Shown: positions 7,827-14,691 of the stretch, piece after piece
Layout of the letters: every line of letters begins with the position of its first letter
Position numbering within the stretch: position 1 is the stretch's first letter
Assembly: GCA_910585415.1 (NCBI GenBank)
Contig: CAJUDT010000024.1
Location: 1 to 26,438 of the forward strand
Length of the DNA: 26,438 bases
Source of the DNA: an uncultured Flavonifractor sp.
GTDB lineage: Bacteria > Bacillota > Clostridia > Oscillospirales > Oscillospiraceae
Reading direction: 5' to 3'
The notes under the pieces: model-generated
What the model saw: the letters and a program-made list of their open reading frames with translations, nothing else
What the model was told of the DNA's origin: nothing
The model's database searches: none
Position numbers and translations under genes: made by a program

Positions 7827-8978
7827 ATGGGTTTGTGGGGTAACAAACGGAGCCCGGCGGCGGGGACCGCCGTGCAGCTGCGGGACGGAGAACGGCACCC
7901 CTTCGGGATGCTGGAGCGGTACGTGCCCCTGCGCAATGGGGAGTTTGAGCTGTATCGGAGCATTCGGGAGGCTGTGCCCGTCATTGACGCGGCCATCTGG
8001 AAGCTGGTGCGGCTGGCGGGGGGCGTGAGGGTCCGGTGTGGAGAGGCGGCGGCCCAGGAGGGGCTGGACCGGTTTTTGCGGCAGGTGAACACCGGGCGGG
8101 GACAGAGAGGACTCCAAGCCTTTTTGGACGAGTACCTGGACACCATGATTACCTGCGGCCGGGCCGTGGGGGAAATCGTATTGGACTGGCGGCGGGGGGA
8201 GATTGCCGCCGTGCTGTGCGGCGACCCGGCGGGGGTGGAGATTCAGGAGGGGAAGTCTCCCCTGGAATTTACCCTGTGCGGCCGGGGGGAGGGGGGAACG
8301 CTTCAGGCCCTGCCCTGGCAGGAGCTGCTGCTGTTTACGCCCTTTCAGCCGGAGGTGGGGAGTCCCTACGGGGTCAGCCTGCTGCGGTCTATGCCCTTTT
8401 TGGCCGGAGTTTTGCTGAAAATCTATCAGGCGGTTGGGATGAACTGGGAGCGGATGGGCAATGTGCGCTTCGCCGTGGTGTACAAGCCCCAGGGGGAGGC
8501 CCTGGACGGGGCCTGGGCCCAGGAGCGCAGCGAGCAGATCGCACGGGAGTGGTCCAGCGCAATGCAGGCCGGGAAGGACGGCACGGTGCGGGATTTCGTG
8601 GCCGTGGGAGATGTGGATATTCAAGTCATCGGGGCGGATAACCAGGTGCTGGACAGTCAGGTGCCTGTGCGGCAGATTTTGGAGCAGCTGGTCGCGCGGA
8701 CGGGGATTCCGCCCTTCCTGCTGGGGCTGTCCTGGTCCGCCACCGAGCGCATGAGCGCCCAGCAGGCCGACATGATGACCAGCGAGATTACCGCCATTCG
8801 CCGGGGGCTCACCGGCGTGGTGGAGCAGATTTGTGAGCTGTGGCTCCGGCTCCACGGGTTCGGGGAGGACCTTGTGGTGGAGTGGGAGGACATCAACCTT
8901 CAGGATTTGGTGGAGGAGGCCAGGGCGGAGCTGTATCGGGAACAGGCCCGAAAGCTCCGGCTGGAGGCCGGAAATTAG
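7827..8978 (+). CDS. Phage portal protein
   Basis: The portal is the dodecameric ring through which DNA enters and leaves the capsid. The 383-residue protein follows terL by 12 bases and has a strong AAAGGAG before its ATG. Portal-like features include the N-terminal GMLERYVPLRNGEFELYRSI, the PEVGSPYGVSLLRSMPFL segment, and the C-terminal IPPFLLGLSWSATERMSAQ followed by a long helix (ITAIRRGLTGVVEQICELWL). At 383 residues it is short compared with many portals (430-500). Assignment rests on these segments and its place between the terminase and protease genes. Confidence 0.88.
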   Translation: MGLWGNKRSPAAGTAVQLRDGERHPFGMLERYVPLRNGEFELYRSIREAVPVIDAAIWKLVRLAGGVRVRCGEAAAQEGLDRFLRQVNTGRGQRGLQAFLDEYLDTMITCGRAVGEIVLDWRRGEIAAVLCGDPAGVEIQEGKSPLEFTLCGRGEGGTLQALPWQELLLFTPFQPEVGSPYGVSLLRSMPFLAGVLLKIYQAVGMNWERMGNVRFAVVYKPQGEALDGAWAQERSEQIAREWSSAMQAGKDGTVRDFVAVGDVDIQVIGADNQVLDSQVPVRQILEQLVARTGIPPFLLGLSWSATERMSAQQADMMTSEITAIRRGLTGVVEQICELWLRLHGFGEDLVVEWEDINLQDLVEEARAELYREQARKLRLEAGN

Positions 8979-8994
8979 GAAGGAGACGAGCAGA

Positions 8995-9885
8995 GTGCGG
9001 ATTACCAAAGAAGCGGACATCGGAACCGGGGCGGTTCTGGACGCCACGGAGCTGGGGCTCATTCACGCCCTGAGCCGGAGGGAGCTCAAGGCGGAGGAGG
9101 TGTACACCTTCTGCGTGCGGCTGTGTGACAACGAAATCGACCGGGATGGGGAGCGGTTCCCCGCAGAGACTCTGGGGGAGCTGGCCAGGCTCTTTGTGGG
9201 AAAGAGCGGTATGTTCGACCACCAGTGGAGCGCCAGAGGACAGACGGCGCGGATTTACCGCACGGAGCTGGTGCGGGAGAGCGGGCTGACCCGGGCCGGG
9301 GATGCGTACTGCTATCTGAAGGGGTACGCCTACATGCTGCGCAGTGAGAAGAACCGGGAGCTCATTGAGGAAATCGAGGGGGGCATCAAAAAAGAAGTCT
9401 CCGTCAGCTGCGCCGTGGAGCGGGCGGTGTGCTCCATCTGCGGGGAGGAGTTCCGGGACCGGGAGGCCTGCGCCCATGTGAAGGGGCGGGAGTATGAGGG
9501 AAAGCTGTGCTGGGTGGATTTGGTGGGGGCCACCGACGCCTATGAGTGGTCCTTCGTGGCGGTGCCCGCCCAGCCCAACGCGGGGGTGTTGAAGGGGTTT
9601 CGGCAGGATGCGCGGATGGAGCAGCTGGAGCGGGAGGCCGCCTTGGGGCGGAAGTACCTGGAGGGGCTGCGCTTCGAGGTGGCCCGGCTGGGCGGACTGG
9701 CCCGGCCGGAGCTGGACAGCGCCGTGCGGAAGAGTATCGCGGGGAAGCTGGAGGAAGGCGAGCTGTTGGCGCTGAAGCGGGCGTATGAGCGGGTATTGGA
9801 GGAGAAATTTCCCGTGAAAACCCAACTGACCTACGATAAGGCGGGGCAAAGCGGCGGCGCGCCCGACCGGGCGTTTTTGATTTGA
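8995..9885 (+). CDS. Prohead protease (XkdF/S78-like) with helical C-terminal extension
   Basis: The protein matures the prohead by cleaving scaffold and capsid N-termini. The 296-residue product, from a GTG at 8995 with GGAAGGAGA upstream, carries a likely catalytic His76 (GMFDHQWS) and Ser136 or Ser138 (KKEVSVSC). Next comes a Cys-rich segment (CSICGEE and REACAHVKG, about 144-163) that could bind zinc, then the DAYEWSFVAVPAQPNAGVLKGF segment usual near the end of the protease fold. From about residue 205 it is helical and charged, like a fused scaffold. No separate scaffold gene is present between portal and capsid, so this fusion may supply that role (inference). Confidence 0.85.
   Translation: MRITKEADIGTGAVLDATELGLIHALSRRELKAEEVYTFCVRLCDNEIDRDGERFPAETLGELARLFVGKSGMFDHQWSARGQTARIYRTELVRESGLTRAGDAYCYLKGYAYMLRSEKNRELIEEIEGGIKKEVSVSCAVERAVCSICGEEFRDREACAHVKGREYEGKLCWVDLVGATDAYEWSFVAVPAQPNAGVLKGFRQDARMEQLEREAALGRKYLEGLRFEVARLGGLARPELDSAVRKSIAGKLEEGELLALKRAYERVLEEKFPVKTQLTYDKAGQSGGAPDRAFLI
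9860..9878 (+). terminator. Possible weak intrinsic terminator at the end of the protease gene
   Basis: CGCCC (9860-9864) and GGGCG (9869-9873) can form a 5-bp stem with a 4-base loop followed directly by five T (9874-9878), just before the protease stop codon. The 105-base gap to the next gene also holds a GGCGGC/GCCGCC hairpin (9895-9900/9906-9911). A partial terminator here would lower downstream transcripts unless there is another promoter; no promoter was recognised in 9886-9990. Confidence 0.4.
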
Positions 9886-9990
9886 GCGGGTTTGGGCGGC
9901 TCTGTGCCGCCGGGGTGCGGGGCGGCGGGCCCGGACCGGGAGCAATGGCGCATTGGCGGGGGTGCGCTTGATTGGAAAGGAGAGAAATCA

Positions 9991-10329
9991 ATGAACAAAA
10001 TTTCCTTTGAGGGCATCGGCGAGGTGGCGGCAACCTTTGCCTGCGAGGCCGGGGTGCAGGAGGGACAGGTGGTCAAGCTCACGGGAAATGGCACCGTGGG
10101 GGCCTGCGGGGACAAGGAGCGGTTTTGCGGCGTGGCCCTTGTGAACAACGGCGGCTTTGCCAGTGTGCAGGTGAGCGGTCTGGCTGAGGTCGGCGCCGGT
10201 GAGGACGTGAGCGCCGGTTGGGTCAAGCTGTCCGCAGACAGCAAGGGCGGCGTTCAGAGGGATGACGCCGCCGGGATGGAGTATCTGGTGGTCAGCGCCG
10301 GCGGCGGTCGGGCTGTGGTTCGGCTGTAA
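9991..10329 (+). CDS. Capsid decoration-like protein (DUF2190-like)
   Basis: This 112-residue, glycine- and valine-rich, mostly beta protein lies immediately before the major capsid gene, where decoration or stabilising proteins usually lie. The pattern EGQVVKLTGNGTVGAC, the RFCGVALVNNGGFASVQVSG strand series and AEVGAGEDVSAGWVKLSAD resemble the small beta-barrel decoration proteins such as DUF2190. The ATG at 9991 has GGAAAGGAGAG upstream. No enzymatic motif is present. The call is from fold-like composition and position, so it is moderate. Confidence 0.7.
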   Translation: MNKISFEGIGEVAATFACEAGVQEGQVVKLTGNGTVGACGDKERFCGVALVNNGGFASVQVSGLAEVGAGEDVSAGWVKLSADSKGGVQRDDAAGMEYLVVSAGGGRAVVRL

Positions 10330-10348
10330 GAAAAGGGGGAGTACAGTT

Positions 10349-11368
10349 ATGGCATATCGGTATGATAATCTCAAGCTGGAAAAGGGGATGTACCGCGAGG
10401 CGGGGCGCTCCTTTACCCAGACCTTGGAGCGGGAGGACCCCTCGGAGGCCTACAAGGGGACGCCCCTGGAGGGGCTGGACGCCTATCAGCGCCAGCTCAA
10501 GCGGTTCGATATCAAGGTGAAGGGCGCGGGGTCCGACGTGGTGGAGAAGTTCTTTGCCAGCGCCCAGTCGGCGGTGCTGTTCCCGGAGTACATTGCGCGG
10601 TCCGTGCGGCAGGGGATGGAGGAGACAAACCTGCTGCCCCAGATTACGGCGGCGGTGACCCAGTTCAATGGGATGGATTACCGCTCCATTGCCTCGGTGC
10701 CGGAGAAGGAGGACAAGAGCTTGCGCCGGGTGGAGGAGCGGGCCAGCATTCCGCAGACCGAGATTCGGACTCAGGAAAATCTGGTCAGGCTCCACAAGCG
10801 GGGACGGATGCTGGTGGCCTCCTATGAGGCCATCCGCTATCAGAAGCTGGATTTGTTCTCGGTCACCCTGCGGCAGATCGGCGCGTACATCAATCGGATG
10901 CACCTGGAGGACGCCATTGACGTGATTCTCAACGGGGACGGGAACGACAACCCCGCTCAGGTGATTTCCCTGCCGGAAAACAGCGGTGGAAAGCTGAGTT
11001 ATGGGGATTTGGTGGACTTTTGGGCCAAGTTTGACCCCTATGAGATGAATACGCTCCTGGTGTCCGGGGACGTGATGCTTCAGCTGCTGAAGCTCTCTGA
11101 GCTCCAGAATCCGCTGACCGGGCTCAATTTCCAGGGGACCGGCAAGCTCACTACCCCCCTGGGGGCCGAGCTGCTGCGGACCTCCGCCCTGGGCAGCGGG
11201 ACGCTCATTGGGCTGGACCGGCGGTATGCTTTGGAGATGGTCCAGGGGTCCGATGTGCTGGTGGAGTATGACAAGCTCATCGACCGGCAGCTGGAGCGGG
11301 CCGCGATTACCAGTGTCAGCGGCTTTGCCAAGCTCTTCGTGGACGCGGCGAAGGTGTTGGAGCTGTGA
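10349..11368 (+). CDS. Major capsid protein (HK97-fold type)
   Basis: This 339-residue protein would form the icosahedral shell. It has a charged N-terminal region (about 1-60) that may be removed by the protease. The LFPEYIARSVRQGMEETNLLPQ stretch (first residues of the mature region), the EERASIPQTEIRTQENLVRL E-loop-like segment and the C-terminal domain with LEDAIDVILNGDGND and DVMLQLLKLSELQNPL follow. This resembles clostridial PBSX/XkdG-type capsids. The ATG at 10349 has AAAAGGGGGA upstream. It lies 19 bases after the decoration gene, and its stop codon touches the next start. Confidence 0.87.
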   Translation: MAYRYDNLKLEKGMYREAGRSFTQTLEREDPSEAYKGTPLEGLDAYQRQLKRFDIKVKGAGSDVVEKFFASAQSAVLFPEYIARSVRQGMEETNLLPQITAAVTQFNGMDYRSIASVPEKEDKSLRRVEERASIPQTEIRTQENLVRLHKRGRMLVASYEAIRYQKLDLFSVTLRQIGAYINRMHLEDAIDVILNGDGNDNPAQVISLPENSGGKLSYGDLVDFWAKFDPYEMNTLLVSGDVMLQLLKLSELQNPLTGLNFQGTGKLTTPLGAELLRTSALGSGTLIGLDRRYALEMVQGSDVLVEYDKLIDRQLERAAITSVSGFAKLFVDAAKVLEL

Positions 11369-11730
11369 TGGATGAGGAGATTACGGCGCTGGCCCAGATA
11401 CTGGGCCATGTGGAGGACGGAGGGCTGGAGGCCCTGCGGGCCCTGTGCCACCCGGCACGGCTGGAGGTGGCCGGGTGGCTGAAAGCGGGGGTCGCGCCGG
11501 AGGACTGCGGCGGGGCCTTTCCTCTGGCCGCCGCCTGGGTGGCTCTGGCGGAGCTGGCGGCGGGGCAGGACGGCGGCGTGGAGCGGTTTACCGCCGGGGC
11601 GGTGTCCGTCCAGATGAAGGGCGGGCAGGATGCCGCCGCGCGGCGGGCTGTGCTCAGGCTCCAGGCCAGACAGGTGATGCGGCCCTATATTCGGGATGAG
11701 GGCTTTGTGTTTCGGGGGGTGCCGGGATGA
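11368..11730 (+). CDS. Putative head-tail connector (neck) protein 1
   Basis: This 120-residue, helix-rich, Ala/Gly/Glu-rich protein shares one base with the capsid stop codon (a GTG at 11365 is an alternative start). Its position directly after the major capsid gene matches the gp15/XkdH-type adaptor that sits under the portal. The pattern of short helices (ITALAQILGHVEDGGLEAL, then ARRAVLRLQARQVMRPYI) is compatible with that fold, but I see no diagnostic motif. The ATGA overlap with the following gene indicates co-translation. The function is inferred from position. Confidence 0.6.
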   Translation: MDEEITALAQILGHVEDGGLEALRALCHPARLEVAGWLKAGVAPEDCGGAFPLAAAWVALAELAAGQDGGVERFTAGAVSVQMKGGQDAAARRAVLRLQARQVMRPYIRDEGFVFRGVPG

Positions 11731-12065
11731 GTTATGGAGGCGTGTTTGCCGGACTGCTGGAGCAGTATGGGCAGACGGTGGAGGTCTGCCGGGGAGAGGA
11801 AGCTGTGGGGATTGCTTGCAGGGCCTTTGTTCAGCCGGTGCTGGAGAAGCGGGAACAGATGGTTCCCACACCTCTGGGGCAGGTGAGGCAGGACCGGTGG
11901 CTCTATCTGGGAGACCCGGCGGTGCCGCTGGAGCTGGCGGAGGACGGCTATATCCGCTGGCAGGGGCGGGAATATGAGGTGCTCTCGGCACAGCCGGTGT
12001 ATCTGGGCGGCGCGGTTCAGCACTGGTGGGGACTGCTCCGGCAGAGAGAGGCGGAGTTGGTGTGA
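11727..12065 (+). CDS. Putative head-closure or neck protein 2
   Basis: This 112-residue, beta-rich protein starts at an ATG that overlaps the previous stop by four bases. The sequence QTVEVCRGEEAVGIACRAFV followed by RWLYLGDPAVPLEL and WQGREYEVLSAQPVYLGG resembles small beta-barrel stopper or head-closure proteins (gp16/XkdI-like region of PBSX). No catalytic residues are expected. Assignment rests on order within the cluster and secondary-structure look only. Confidence 0.55.
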   Translation: MSYGGVFAGLLEQYGQTVEVCRGEEAVGIACRAFVQPVLEKREQMVPTPLGQVRQDRWLYLGDPAVPLELAEDGYIRWQGREYEVLSAQPVYLGGAVQHWWGLLRQREAELV

Positions 12066-12072
12066 GAACAGA

Positions 12073-12101
12073 GGGGCCGGGCCGGTGGGCGGTCCGGCCC
12101 C
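12073..12101. other. Intercistronic hairpin between neck and tail genes
   Basis: GGGGCCGG (12073-12080) and CCGGCCCC (12094-12101) form a perfect 8-bp GC stem with a 13-base loop in the only noncoding gap (12066-12119) of the neck-tail section. It has no T-run, so it is not a standard terminator. It may shape mRNA stability or translation of the next gene, whose AGGAGGG lies six bases downstream. Confidence 0.55.
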
Positions 12102-12119
12102 CGGACAGGAGGGAACGCG

Positions 12120-12617
12120 GTGACGTTGGACCAGGTGCGGGAGCGGATGGCGGAATTTTTGCGGGGACAGGACATCGACGCGGTGTGCGCCTGGCCGGAG
12201 GAGGCCAGGGTGCGCCGGGACCATGTGGCGGCGGCGGTGTCCCTGCGGGCCTGCCAGGGGGGACCCGGCGGGTTTCAGGATTACCTGGGGGAGCGGTACA
12301 ATGAGGCGGCTGGCCGCTGGGAGGAGCTCTATGGCAAGCGGGTGAAGCTCACCTTCGGGCTGGATTTGTACGCGCCCAAGGGGTGCGGCGCGGCGGGGCT
12401 TCGGGACGCCTTCGACCGGCTGGCGCAGGCCCTCAGCCAGGAGGGGCCGGAGGGGCTGAAGGTGAAGGAGCTCTCCTGCGGCGCGGTGCGGTTTGAGGAG
12501 GGGATGGGGCTGTTCTGCTGCCCGGTGGAGGCGGTCTGTGAGGGCTGTGTCTATGCCGTGGCCGAGGAGGGCGGCGCGTTCCTGGAGGTTATCGTGAGAG
12601 GAGATGGCAGGATTTGA
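12120..12617 (+). CDS. Putative tail-completion/terminator protein
   Basis: This 165-residue protein starts at GTG 12120 with AGGAGGG (12107-12113). It lies immediately before the sheath gene, where tail-terminator or tail-completion proteins are usually encoded (XkdJ region of PBSX). It has an alpha/beta look: an N-terminal helix (TLDQVRERMAEFLRG), a strand ending YGKRVKLTFGLDLYAP, a helix (GLRDAFDRLAQALSQ) and C-terminal strands. Five cysteines fall in the C-terminal third (CGAV, CCPV, CEGC). No family motif is recognised, so the function comes from context. Confidence 0.55.
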   Translation: MTLDQVRERMAEFLRGQDIDAVCAWPEEARVRRDHVAAAVSLRACQGGPGGFQDYLGERYNEAAGRWEELYGKRVKLTFGLDLYAPKGCGAAGLRDAFDRLAQALSQEGPEGLKVKELSCGAVRFEEGMGLFCCPVEAVCEGCVYAVAEEGGAFLEVIVRGDGRI

Positions 12618-13633
12618 GTACAAACAGACATGAGCGGCCGGGGGTTTATTCCAGCTACGACGCGTCCAGTGTGGTCAGCGGCGGCGGCAGCGGCGGAACC
12701 GTGGGACTGGCTGCCGTCAGTGAGGCGGAGGCCGGGAAGGTGTACACACTGAGCCGGTATGAGGACGCGGTGAGCCAGCTGGGGGCCGGGGACCGTATGA
12801 CCGGGCTGGTCCGGCTGCTCTTCCTCAACGGGGCGGCGCAGGTGAAGGCCGTGGCCGTGGCGGAGGAAAGCGGCTATGAGGGGGCGTTCGCCCTGCTTCA
12901 GGGGGAAGAGGAAATTGCGGTGGTGGTCTGCGACAGCACTGCGCTGGCGGTACAGCAGAAGCTCCGGGCAAGCGTGGAGGACGCCTCCGCCGCGCGGAGA
13001 GAGCGGATTGCCGTGGTGTCTGGAGCGCCTGAAGAGACCGTCAGTGAGATGGTGGAGCGGGCTGAGGCGCTGAACAGCGAGCGGGTGGTGCTGGTTGCTC
13101 CCGGCGGTGGGGATGAGGTTGCGGCGGTGGCCGGGGCTATCGCCGGGGAGAGAGACCCTGCGGTGCCCCTGGGCGGCGCGGTGCTCCGGGGGGTGGAGGC
13201 CCTGACGCGGAATTTCGATGACGGGGAGCTGGACGCGCTGATCCGCGGGGGCGTCACGCCCCTGGAGGCGGCGGGCGGTCAGGTCAGTGTGGTGCGGGGG
13301 GTGACCACCCGGACCAAGAGCGGTGAGGTGGCCGACGCCACCTGGCGGGAGCTGACCACCATTCGGATTGTGGACGACGTGATTCCGGCGGTGCGCAGCG
13401 CCCTGCGGGCTAGATTCCGGCGGGCCAAGAATACCGAGCAGAGCCGGGGGGCCATTCGCTCTCAGGTGGTGCTGGAGCTGGAGAATAAGCTGACGCGGGA
13501 GATTATCACCGGGTATGACGGGGTGCGGGTGGAGGCCGATACGGAGAACCCCACCGTTTGTCTGGTGGACTTCTCCTTTACCGTGGCCCACGGGCTGAAT
13601 CAGATTTGGGTCAGCGCCCATATCACGGTTTAA
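12614..13633 (+). CDS. Contractile tail sheath protein (XkdK-like, short)
   Basis: The sheath surrounds the tail tube and contracts. The 339-residue protein begins with the usual HERPGVYSSYDA arm and ends with the conserved sheath C-terminal domain: RIVDDVIPAVRSAL, then the AIRSQVVLELENKLTREI helix and VCLVDFSFTVAHGLNQIWVS strand segments. It is about 100 residues or more shorter than PBSX XkdK, so the central surface domains are reduced. The start is a TTG at 12614 overlapping the preceding stop by four bases, with AGAGGAGA upstream; no better in-frame ATG exists near the conserved arm. Confidence 0.92.
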   Translation: MSTNRHERPGVYSSYDASSVVSGGGSGGTVGLAAVSEAEAGKVYTLSRYEDAVSQLGAGDRMTGLVRLLFLNGAAQVKAVAVAEESGYEGAFALLQGEEEIAVVVCDSTALAVQQKLRASVEDASAARRERIAVVSGAPEETVSEMVERAEALNSERVVLVAPGGGDEVAAVAGAIAGERDPAVPLGGAVLRGVEALTRNFDDGELDALIRGGVTPLEAAGGQVSVVRGVTTRTKSGEVADATWRELTTIRIVDDVIPAVRSALRARFRRAKNTEQSRGAIRSQVVLELENKLTREIITGYDGVRVEADTENPTVCLVDFSFTVAHGLNQIWVSAHITV

Positions 13634-13650
13634 TTTGGGAGGTGTTGTAC

Positions 13651-14040
13651 GTGAAAATTGGGGGATTTCCCACCAGCAGCGACATCTATTTGGAGGTCGA
13701 AGGGAAAAAGGTGGCCGTGGTGCAGAGCTACAGCGCCCGGGCCACCCGCTCCAGTCAAACGGTGGAGGCCTTTGGCGAGGAGGAGCCGGTGGCTACCATT
13801 CCGGGGCCCCGGAATCATGTCATTGAGCTGACCAGACTCTACGCCACCGATGAGGCCATTCGGGATGGGCTGGATTTTTACGGCCTGGAGGATTTCAGCT
13901 TGGTCATTGTCAAGCCCGACCGGAGAATTATTTACTCCGGGTGTCAGTGGAGCTCCATTGGCGAGGTGGGGACACTGGGCGCTATGGTGGTGGAGAAGAT
14001 TACTGTGGTGGCGGCAAAGCGCATCGAAACCGCGGTATAA
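13651..14040 (+). CDS. Tail tube protein (XkdM-like)
   Basis: This 129-residue protein forms the inner tube of the contractile tail. It directly follows the sheath gene and has the beta-rich pattern of XkdM-type tubes: SSDIYLEVEGKKVAVVQSYS, the charged stretch SQTVEAFGEEEPVATIPGP, VIELTRLYATDEA and the closing EVGTLGAMVVEKITVVAAKR. The GTG at 13651 has GGGAGG at 13637-13642, with 8 bases between. The length is close to PBSX-type tubes (about 140). Confidence 0.88.
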   Translation: MKIGGFPTSSDIYLEVEGKKVAVVQSYSARATRSSQTVEAFGEEEPVATIPGPRNHVIELTRLYATDEAIRDGLDFYGLEDFSLVIVKPDRRIIYSGCQWSSIGEVGTLGAMVVEKITVVAAKRIETAV

Positions 14041-14059
14041 CGCGGAAAGGGGGAGGCAT

Positions 14060-14485
14060 ATGGAGGGAAATTCCTTTTTGTATGGGGCGGAGCGGCTGGC
14101 GCTGGAGGATGGGACGTGCCTGCGGCTGCTCAGTGCCTGGGAGGCGCTGGAGGCCCACAGAGAGGCCGAGGCCCTGGCCCAGGGGGGGAAGGAGCGGGCC
14201 CTGTGCGCCAACGCCTGCCTGCTGGCCAGGGCGCTGGAGCGGGACGGTGCGCCGGTGTTCGAGAGCGGGGCGGCGGTCCTGGCGGGGCTGACGCCCCGGC
14301 GGATTGGGGCGCTGGCCCGGCAGTGGGCCGAATTTGACCGGGAGGAGAACCCAGGGGCCGGGGACGGAGAGGAACGGTGTCAGGCGTTAAAAAAAGCCTG
14401 GAGCACGCGCCGGAGGAGCGCCTGCGCTGGCGCGTGCTCAGGACCTTTGGAGCCCTGCCCACCGAAGAGCGGGTTCGGGCAATGA
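14060..14485 (+). CDS. Tail assembly chaperone, short (G-type, XkdN-like) product
   Basis: This 141-residue, Ala/Leu/Glu-rich helical protein follows the tube gene, where phages encode a G protein that coats the tape measure during tail assembly. The ATG at 14060 has GGGGGAGG upstream. At codons 111-112 (Lys-Lys) the gene crosses an A7 slip site (14389-14395); ribosomes that slip by -1 enter the next reading frame and make a 210-residue GT-type fusion. Ribosomes that do not slip continue to the stop at 14485, giving a C-terminus rich in Arg, Ser and Pro. Function is inferred from position and the frameshift arrangement, which is the hallmark of this gene pair. Confidence 0.8.
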   Translation: MEGNSFLYGAERLALEDGTCLRLLSAWEALEAHREAEALAQGGKERALCANACLLARALERDGAPVFESGAAVLAGLTPRRIGALARQWAEFDREENPGAGDGEERCQALKKAWSTRRRSACAGACSGPLEPCPPKSGFGQ

Positions 14486-14691
14486 AACGCAGGGATTTTC
14501 TCTGGTGCGCCCTGAATTTGGCCCTGGACCAGGAGGAAGAGCTGGGGCGGCTCTGTCCCGCCTGCCGGGCGGAGGCGGAGTCGGGGCGGTGCCCCGTGTG
14601 CGGAGGCGCGGCGGAGGACACCTCCGCCGGGGTGAACGGCAGTTTTGACATGGAGAGATTTGCGCGGCTGGCCCAGGGGGAGGCAACATGA
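14377..14691 (+). CDS. Tail assembly chaperone, frameshift (T-type) extension
   Basis: This reading frame (-1 relative to the preceding gene) is most likely translated as the second part of a 112+98 residue fusion made by slippage at 14389-14395. It contains the helix PEERLRWRVLRTFGALP and a zinc-ribbon-like pair LCPACRAEAESG and RCPVCGGA, then a short acidic/hydrophobic end. A GTG at 14377 with GGAGAGG at 14366-14372 could permit separate translation, but the 4-base spacing is short. The ATGA overlap at 14688 leads into the next gene. Confidence 0.75.
   Translation: MSGVKKSLEHAPEERLRWRVLRTFGALPTEERVRAMKRRDFLWCALNLALDQEEELGRLCPACRAEAESGRCPVCGGAAEDTSAGVNGSFDMERFARLAQGEAT
14389..14439 (+). promoter_or_regulatory. 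Programmed -1 ribosomal frameshift signal
   Basis: Seven A (14389-14395) are read in the zero frame as TTA AAA AAA GCC, which fits the slippery heptamer A AAA AAA. Five bases later a perfect 11-bp inverted repeat starts (14401-14411 with 14429-14439, 17-base loop). The stem can be lengthened by CCT/AGG with one bulged base. Slippage by one base back continues as Lys-Lys-Ser-Leu-Glu in the open -1 frame to 14691. Spacing, stem strength and position between tube and tape-measure loci all match known tail-chaperone frameshifts. Confidence 0.88.

Noticed and set aside
6441..9062. 873-codon open frame on the minus strand opposite terminase and portal genes
   Set aside because: Its translation is rich in Pro, His and Leu without family motifs, and it runs antisense to two clearly recognised genes. 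Long antisense frames are a by-product of the GC-rich codon use here.
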